Source: MWAR01 sp036567845 (GTDB lineage Bacteria > Muiribacteriota > Ozemobacteria > Ozemobacterales > Ozemobacteraceae). Taken from it: a stretch of DNA of 7,674 nucleotides. The notes beneath the pieces are model-generated. The model was not told the DNA's origin, did not search any database, and saw only the letters and a list, made by a program, of their open reading frames with translations. Shown in pieces: positions 1-4,648 of the stretch (within the stretch, counting starts at the first letter, position 1; every line of letters begins with the position of its first letter). Both the position numbers and the translations under genes were made by a program. The stretch covers positions 1-7,674 of the forward strand of contig DATCTT010000223.1 of assembly GCA_036567845.1 (NCBI GenBank). The letters are read 5' to 3'.

Positions 1-37
1 TACAGATGCCGGGGTCGCGAGAAAAAACGGAATGGGG

Positions 38-469
38 TTACTCGCCCGTGCTCTCGGTGGTTCCGGAGTCTGACGAACCGCTGTCGGGAGGCGGATTGTC
101 CGAAGGGGATTCATCGCCGGTGGGCTCGGTGGAATCGCCGCCCGTCGAGCTGGTGTCGTCGCTTGGCGGGGTGCCTTCGGTCAAGGGAATATTGCAGGCG
201 GGGCAGTCACCTGCGCCGTCAGACGTATAGCCGCATTTCGAGCAGGAGAAAACTTTGTTTTCGGCCGGGGGCTGTTCGTCCGAAGGGGGAGCCTCGTTGG
301 TGTTGGCGGCTTCTTCGGGCGGAGCCTCAGGAACCGTGCCTTCGCCGGCATTTTCCTGCTGGGACTGCCCTTCGCCGGAGGTGTCCTCCTGGGCAAAAAC
401 GGCAGCGAACTGGCCATACACGCCGCACATCAGAACGACGGCAAGAACCAGATGAATCAGACGCTTCAT
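38..469 (-). CDS. Small secreted protein with CxxC-x9-CxxC metal-binding knuckle
   Basis: A 143-residue protein I do not recognise as a named family. Residues 1-26 look like a Sec signal peptide: K2 and R3, a hydrophobic core LIHLVLAVVLMCGVYG, and a likely cleavage after VFA (residue 26), so the protein is probably periplasmic or secreted. The mature chain is rich in E, P, S, T, D and G and looks disordered, except for one island at about residues 72-99. There C76, C79, C89 and C92 form a CxxC-x9-CxxC knuckle. The island (FSCSKCGYTSDGAGDCPAC followed by NIPL) resembles the short heavy-metal-binding domain found in some copper/heavy-metal efflux proteins, and also rubredoxin-like zinc ribbons. 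The start was chosen at 469 because an AGGAGG lies 6 bases upstream and the signal peptide begins there; a longer frame up to 598 would run through the promoter and into trmL. It is transcribed alone, divergently from trmL. Metal binding is inferred; the partner and role are unknown. Confidence 0.8.
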   Translation of the reverse strand: MKRLIHLVLAVVLMCGVYGQFAAVFAQEDTSGEGQSQQENAGEGTVPEAPPEEAANTNEAPPSDEQPPAENKVFSCSKCGYTSDGAGDCPACNIPLTEGTPPSDDTSSTGGDSTEPTGDESPSDNPPPDSGSSDSGTTESTGE

Positions 470-475
470 GACGCG

Positions 476-481
476 CCTCCT
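476..481 (-). promoter_or_regulatory. Ribosome binding site of the small secreted protein
   Basis: Read on the minus strand this is AGGAGG, a perfect Shine-Dalgarno core, 6 bases before the ATG at 469-467. It fixes the start of the secreted protein and argues against the longer upstream-extended frame. Confidence 0.8.
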
Positions 482-489
482 CACAATGT

Positions 490-519
490 TTGAAATACCC
501 GTTGTGGAACGATTATACT
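490..519 (+). promoter_or_regulatory. Sigma70-type promoter of trmL
   Basis: TTGAAA (490-495) and TATACT (514-519) are separated by 18 bases on the plus strand. Transcription would start near 526, leaving a leader of about 28 bases before the trmL ATG. It lies back-to-back with, and partly on top of, the divergent promoter of the secreted-protein gene. Confidence 0.6.
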
Positions 520-541
520 TTGCCGCACATCCAACCTGCAA
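512..541 (-). promoter_or_regulatory. Sigma70-type promoter of the small secreted protein
   Basis: On the minus strand TTGCAG (541-536) and a consensus TATAAT (517-512) are separated by 18 bases. Transcription would start near 505, giving a leader of about 36 bases that carries the AGGAGG. The -10 box shares bases 514-517 with the -10 box of the opposite trmL promoter, so the two promoters may compete for polymerase. Confidence 0.65.
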
Positions 542-553
542 GATGATACTCCC

Positions 554-1060
554 ATGAACGAACGACACCTTCCCCCGGATTCGGCCCCTCCCCTGCACGT
601 CGCCCTGGTCATGCCCGACATCCCCCAGAACACCGGGAACATCGCGCGCCTGTGCCGGGCAACCGGCGCCCAGCTCGTGCTGGTGCGGCCTCTCGGGTTC
701 CGGCTCACGGACACGCAGCTCGAGCGCGCCGGCATGGATTACTGGAAACAGCTTTCCCCGCTCATTCTGGACGACCTCGATGCCTTCGAGACCTGGGCTG
801 CGGACAAGCGGGTCTGGTATCTCTCAGCGCACGGCACCAGGCTCTGGGCCGAAGTCGCCTGGAAGCCCGGAGACGTGCTGGTGTTCGGTTCCGAATCCGA
901 GGGGCTGCCCAGACGGGTGCTCGAGGCAGCATCCATAGCGGACCGACTCGTGACACTTCCGATGCTCAAGGGAACCCGTTGCATCAACGTCTCCGCCGCC
1001 GCCGCCGCGGTCGTTTACGAAGCCCTGCGCCAGATCAACGGCTGGCAGCCGATTCCCTGA
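554..1060 (+). CDS. trmL: tRNA (cytidine/uridine-34-2'-O)-methyltransferase TrmL
   Basis: A SPOUT-class (SpoU/TrmH superfamily) methyltransferase of the TrmL/YibK type. The family uses S-adenosylmethionine to methylate the 2'-O of the wobble nucleotide 34 in certain leucine tRNAs. It is normally a small cytosolic dimer with a trefoil-knot SAM site. The conserved blocks are in order: PDIPQNTGNIARLCRATG at residues 21-38 (motif 1, with N29 and R32), RAGMDYW near 58-64, FGSESEGLP at 111-119 (motif 2), and RCINVSAAAAAVVYEALRQ at 142-160 (motif 3). Its 168 residues compare with roughly 157 for E. coli TrmL. The difference is about 13 extra N-terminal residues before LHVALVMP, where the family usually begins. 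No clear Shine-Dalgarno precedes the ATG at 554, so the start is the least certain part. The gene converges on the FmdB-like gene with only 7 bases between stop codons. Confidence 0.93.
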   Translation: MNERHLPPDSAPPLHVALVMPDIPQNTGNIARLCRATGAQLVLVRPLGFRLTDTQLERAGMDYWKQLSPLILDDLDAFETWAADKRVWYLSAHGTRLWAEVAWKPGDVLVFGSESEGLPRRVLEAASIADRLVTLPMLKGTRCINVSAAAAAVVYEALRQINGWQPIP

Positions 1061-1067
1061 ATAAAAG

Positions 1068-1475
1068 CTATTCCCCTTCGTCGGGCAGGGAAGCGGGCGA
1101 CATCGCCGGCGGCATGACATCCGCACCCGATCCGGCCGCATCGCCGGCTTCGCCTTTTTCCGCCTTGGTGAGCTCCTCTTCGGCCATCGCCTCGATCTCG
1201 TCCCCCATATCCTCGCCCATCTCGCGGGCCATCTTTTTCGCCCAGCGAGCGATGGAGCGCGGATCGTTTTCATCGAGGCCGGACAGGCTGGCCGGATCCG
1301 CCATCGATTCGAGGATCTGGTCCTCCGACCGGATGGTCCGGAACCGCGACACCAAGCGGCGCGTGTTGGTCGAGCTGCAGGCGTCACAGGGCGGATGTTC
1401 GGCCAGCTCCGAAATTCTGCACAACACCGAGAACGTTTTGCGGCAGTCCCCGCACCGATACTCGTAGACAGGCAT
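1068..1475 (-). CDS. FmdB-family zinc ribbon protein
   Basis: A 135-residue protein starting with the family signature MPVYEYRCGDC. C8/C11 and C30/C33 form a four-cysteine zinc ribbon, followed by RRLVSRF, all typical of the FmdB (CxxC_CxxC_SSSS) family. The family is named after a putative regulator of formamide/amide metabolism genes, but for most members the function is unproven. The segment at about 64-101, with LDENDPRSIARWAKKM and an acidic Met/Glu-rich helix, matches the longer C-terminal extension found in many FmdB-like proteins; the last 30 residues are Ala/Gly/Pro-rich and probably disordered. I chose the start at 1475 over an upstream in-frame ATG at 1496 because a GAGGTG lies 6 bases before it and because the family begins at MP-Y-EY. 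It is a single-gene unit, divergent from the HEAT-cyclase gene and convergent with trmL. A specific function cannot be assigned. Confidence 0.88.
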   Translation of the reverse strand: MPVYEYRCGDCRKTFSVLCRISELAEHPPCDACSSTNTRRLVSRFRTIRSEDQILESMADPASLSGLDENDPRSIARWAKKMAREMGEDMGDEIEAMAEEELTKAEKGEAGDAAGSGADVMPPAMSPASLPDEGE

Positions 1476-1481
1476 GATGAA

Positions 1482-1487
1482 CACCTC
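1482..1487 (-). promoter_or_regulatory. Ribosome binding site of the FmdB-family gene
   Basis: GAGGTG on the minus strand, 6 bases before the ATG at 1475-1473. It lies inside the longer in-frame extension that starts at 1496, which supports the shorter start. Confidence 0.65.
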
Positions 1488-1516
1488 GGGATACAAATGG
1501 TCTTTCGCTTTACTGG

Positions 1517-1545
1517 AGTATAAAGTTCCGGTAGTATAAGATCAA
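1517..1545 (-). promoter_or_regulatory. Sigma70-type promoter of the FmdB-family gene
   Basis: On the minus strand TTGATC (1545-1540) and TATACT (1522-1517) are spaced by 17 bases, a good sigma70-type match. The predicted start is near 1510, giving a leader of about 35 bases that includes the GAGGTG ribosome site. Confidence 0.6.
1535..1540 (+). promoter_or_regulatory. Possible -10 element for the HEAT-cyclase gene
   Basis: TATAAG fits a -10 box (5 of 6 bases) and would start transcription near 1547, about 36 bases before the ATG. No good -35 box sits at normal spacing: TTTACT at 1509-1514 is 20 bases away. This is therefore weak, and the promoter may need an activator or be a different sigma type. 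Confidence 0.25.
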
Positions 1546-1582
1546 TATCCAACCTCCGTCAGGGGCCCTTCTTCCGACGAAC

Positions 1583-4500
1583 ATGGAAAAATCACCATAC
1601 GAGCTGATCCACAGCTTCGATGAGACACTCTGGCGCCAGGGCCTTGAAGCCCTGGTGGTTGAACACTCCCCTGCCGCCATCGAAGCCATTTTTGGTCTCC
1701 TATCGGACAAAGCCTGGCGCAAGCGGGAGGCAGCGGCAAAATCTCTCGTCGAGTGGGGGCCAGAGATCATTCCCCTGCTTCTGCCGCGCCTGAATGTCCA
1801 GAGTCCCGACGAATTCTATTGGATCCTCTATATCATCGGCCATTTCGACGATCCGCATGGCCGGGCGAAGATCCGCGAGTATCTGGGCCACAGCGATCCC
1901 GAGATCCGCGGGTATGCCGTTCGCGCCCTCTCGATCTGCACTTCGGGCACGAACGCCCAGATCCTGTATCCACTGCTCAACGACCGCAACTGGGCCGTCC
2001 GCAAACTGACGTTCGAACGGCTCCTGTCATTCGGCGACACGATCGTCGAGGATCTGCGCAAGCTGCTGGCCGCCACCCGGGACGACCCCAACCACCCGGT
2101 CGTCGCCCTGTTCGTGAAACTTGGGAAAGAGGCCGCCCTGCCGGAGCTGAGCCAGTATTACCAGAACGGCTCCTTCTCGATGCGCTACTCGATCATCTCG
2201 GCGCTCGGCGAGGATGCCTCGTCGAACGCCGCCGTCGACTTTCTCATCACCGGCCTCTCCGATCCGTCCTGGGTCATCCGGAAACGCGCCGCCGAGCTCC
2301 TGGTCACGATCGGTCCCCGGGTGTTCGACCGGCTATCGGCCTGGTTCGGCCGCGGCGACTCGCTGATGAAGCACCAGATCGTGAACATCATCGTGGAGCT
2401 GCTGGGCGAGCGGTCCCTGCCGCTGATCCGGCGGCTGCTGAGCAGCAACGAGCAGGAATACCGGATTCTCGCCGTCGAAAGCCTCAGCAAGCTTCCCGGC
2501 GACGAGCCGGCCCGGCTGCTGATCAAGTGCCTGAGCGACCAGCACCGGATCGTGTCGGATTATGCCTCCGACTGCCTGGCCCGCAAGACCAACCTGAATC
2601 TCGATCTGCTGCTGGAGCATCTTTCGACCGACGACGAGAACCTCCGGTTCCTCGTCATCAAAACGATCGGCTCGATCGGCGGTCTTGCCCTCAATCCGAT
2701 CATCCGCATCCTCGAAGACGGCAACAAACAGGAGCGGCTGTTCCTGCTGGGGGTTCTGCAGCGCATCACCCCGAACCAGAAGCTGATCGACGTCCTCATC
2801 TCGCTGCTGGGCGATCCGAACTGGCCGGTGCGCAACGCGACGGCCGGCTGTCTCCGCTCGTATGGGGAAATGGCCGTTCCCGCCGTCGTGCGTGTGCTGA
2901 ACTCGCCAAGCGAGGACATCCAGTACTGGGCACGGCGCGTTCTCCTTTCCCTGGGCCCCTCCGCCGTCACGGTCCTGACGGGCATTCTCAACGAAGGCAC
3001 CGACGGCTCGCTAATTCCTCACATCATTTCGGCGCTTCTGGCCATGGACAACGCAGATGCGGTTCCGGCCGTTGTCACCTTCCTCCAGAAAAGCGACGAC
3101 AACCGCATCGAGTCTGTTTTCGCCGGGATCGGCGAGATCGCCTCCCGCGAGGTGGTCGACAATCTGCTGAACCTGATGACCCACCCCGACGAGCGGATTG
3201 CCCGCTGGCTGGCGTTCCTGCTGCGCAAGGTCCGCAAGCCGATCCTCAAGCGCTCCGTCCTGCTCGGCCTCAACCACCCCAACGATCAGTGTCGCGGCTA
3301 CGTGCTCGAAGCCGTGCGCCACTGGGGCAACCTGACCGAAGCCGAGCTCAAGGCGCTCATCCGCCAGCTCGAAGTCGAGAAGACACGCCGCAACATCCAG
3401 CTCGCTGCCGAGGTTCTGGCCGGATATCCGCTGCCGTTCACCATCTTCGCCGCCAAGGAGTATCTGAAAGCCTGCGACGCAGATCTGATGCTGGACCTGA
3501 TGCTGATCTTCGCGAAGGCCGAGCATCAGGGGTTTGGCGTGATGCTGGCCGAGCTGCTCAAGACCCGCTCCGAGATCATAAAAGTGGAAGATATAGAACG
3601 CGTCGGCAAGGTGCTCGGGCTGATCTTCAAAAGCCGGCCAGAGGGCATTCTCCAGGGGCTATCCTCGCCATCGATGGCCTACCGCCTGTGCTGCGTCGTT
3701 GCTCTCGAACAGATCGACGACAAGCGCGTCGCCTTCGCCCTGATGGACAATCTGAATACCCGCGATGCCCCGGATGTCATCCAGCGCGCCGTGAAAATTC
3801 TCGCCCGCCACTTCTTCTCCGAAGACTTCCGACTGAAGGGCGCCGTCACCGATTTTCTCCTTTCGCTCGGCATGGTCATCGTCCAACCGCTCTCGGAATA
3901 CGCCGCAACGATCGAAAACGACATCGACCGCAAGGCACTCGTCGATCTGATCGAGAGCGTCGGCGGCACGGTCGACCAGACGCTGCTCCGCAAGAAGGGT
4001 GAGCAGAAGGTCGTCCTTTCGGACGATCATCTCGACAATGTGCTGGAACGGCGCAAGCAGGCCATGGCCGAGCTCGAGAAGTATGACCGGATCATCCAGG
4101 AGGCCCACACCCTGGAACTGACGATCATGTTCACGGACGTCAAGGGATACACGGCGTTCAGCTCGAAAGCCTCGCTCTCGGAGGTTATGTCGATGCTCAA
4201 GCAGCATGACGAGATCCTGGTCCCGATCTTCGAGAAGCACACGGGAAAAATCATCAAGACGATCGGCGATGCATTCCTGGTCGTCTTCGAGCAGGCTCCC
4301 AAGGCGCTCCTGGCCGGAATCGCCATCCAGCGCCAGCTCCAGACCTACAACAGCACCGTCCCCGCGGAACGGCAGCTCGCGATCCGCGTCGCGATCAATA
4401 CCGGTTCGGTTATCTGCCGTGAAAACGACATCTTTGGCGACGCCGTCAACATCGCCGCTCGGCTCGAGGGCGTCGCAGACGCGGGCGAGATCGTGATTTC

Positions 4501-4612
4501 CGAGGCGACGGCCGGCAAGGTCGACACGACGATCTTCGAGCTCGTCCCCTACGGGGAGCACAAGCTCAAGGGCATTGAAAAGCCTGTCAAGACGTTCCGC
4601 GTCTCCTGGTGA
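1583..4612 (+). CDS. HEAT-repeat array fused to class III adenylate cyclase
   Basis: A 1009-residue cytosolic protein with no signal peptide or membrane segment. Residues about 30-800 are HEAT (PBS-lyase-like) helical repeats, some 25 units. The register is very regular at about 31 residues, with landmarks near 45, 76, 107, 137, 169, 199, 230 and on to 568. Residues 812-841 are a charged, probably coiled linker (LERRKQAMAELEKYDRI). Residues 843-1009 are a class III nucleotide cyclase catalytic domain. All six canonical positions are present: metal-binding D852 (FTDVKGY) and D896 (IGDAF), purine-selecting K892 and D949, and transition-state N956 and R960 (FGDAVNIAARLE). The K/D pair favours ATP to cAMP over GTP to cGMP. 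The HEAT array is probably the input or partner-binding part; its ligand is unknown. No clear Shine-Dalgarno precedes the ATG: AGGGG at 1561-1565 is 17 bases away. The gene faces the HEAT-PilT gene tail to tail across 36 bases. Confidence 0.92.
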   Translation: MEKSPYELIHSFDETLWRQGLEALVVEHSPAAIEAIFGLLSDKAWRKREAAAKSLVEWGPEIIPLLLPRLNVQSPDEFYWILYIIGHFDDPHGRAKIREYLGHSDPEIRGYAVRALSICTSGTNAQILYPLLNDRNWAVRKLTFERLLSFGDTIVEDLRKLLAATRDDPNHPVVALFVKLGKEAALPELSQYYQNGSFSMRYSIISALGEDASSNAAVDFLITGLSDPSWVIRKRAAELLVTIGPRVFDRLSAWFGRGDSLMKHQIVNIIVELLGERSLPLIRRLLSSNEQEYRILAVESLSKLPGDEPARLLIKCLSDQHRIVSDYASDCLARKTNLNLDLLLEHLSTDDENLRFLVIKTIGSIGGLALNPIIRILEDGNKQERLFLLGVLQRITPNQKLIDVLISLLGDPNWPVRNATAGCLRSYGEMAVPAVVRVLNSPSEDIQYWARRVLLSLGPSAVTVLTGILNEGTDGSLIPHIISALLAMDNADAVPAVVTFLQKSDDNRIESVFAGIGEIASREVVDNLLNLMTHPDERIARWLAFLLRKVRKPILKRSVLLGLNHPNDQCRGYVLEAVRHWGNLTEAELKALIRQLEVEKTRRNIQLAAEVLAGYPLPFTIFAAKEYLKACDADLMLDLMLIFAKAEHQGFGVMLAELLKTRSEIIKVEDIERVGKVLGLIFKSRPEGILQGLSSPSMAYRLCCVVALEQIDDKRVAFALMDNLNTRDAPDVIQRAVKILARHFFSEDFRLKGAVTDFLLSLGMVIVQPLSEYAATIENDIDRKALVDLIESVGGTVDQTLLRKKGEQKVVLSDDHLDNVLERRKQAMAELEKYDRIIQEAHTLELTIMFTDVKGYTAFSSKASLSEVMSMLKQHDEILVPIFEKHTGKIIKTIGDAFLVVFEQAPKALLAGIAIQRQLQTYNSTVPAERQLAIRVAINTGSVICRENDIFGDAVNIAARLEGVADAGEIVISEATAGKVDTTIFELVPYGEHKLKGIEKPVKTFRVSW

Positions 4613-4648
4613 CCCCCGCCGACCGGACCGGCCAGATTTCAGGCAGGC

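Noticed and set aside
1..37. A terminator for the secreted-protein gene in the 37 bases downstream of its stop
   Set aside because: A minus-strand T-run exists (around 22-27), but no stem directly precedes it; the only inverted repeat (GCGAG/CTCGC) encloses the T-run in its loop. I see nothing else in this stretch.
470..598. A 43-residue N-terminal extension of the small secreted protein
   Set aside because: It would bury the signal peptide, run through both predicted promoters and overlap trmL; a perfect AGGAGG supports the start at 469.
1059..1073. Inverted repeat GAATA/TATTC between the trmL and FmdB-like stop codons, as a bidirectional terminator
   Set aside because: The stem is only 5 base pairs, AT-rich and without a T-run on either side; it is too weak to call.
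1753..4002. A 749-residue open frame on the plus strand inside the HEAT-cyclase gene
   Set aside because: It is a frame-shifted shadow of a GC-rich gene: the translation is dominated by R, P, G, A and S with no family resemblance, while the 1583-4612 frame has clear HEAT and cyclase motifs.
3659..4561. A 300-residue minus-strand open frame opposite the cyclase domain
   Set aside because: It lies opposite a fully conserved catalytic domain and has no recognisable motif; it is explained by codon bias.
4613..4648. GCCG...CGGC stem in the gap between the two HEAT genes, as a terminator
   Set aside because: The stem is only 4 base pairs with several competing pairings in CCGG repeats, and no T-run follows.
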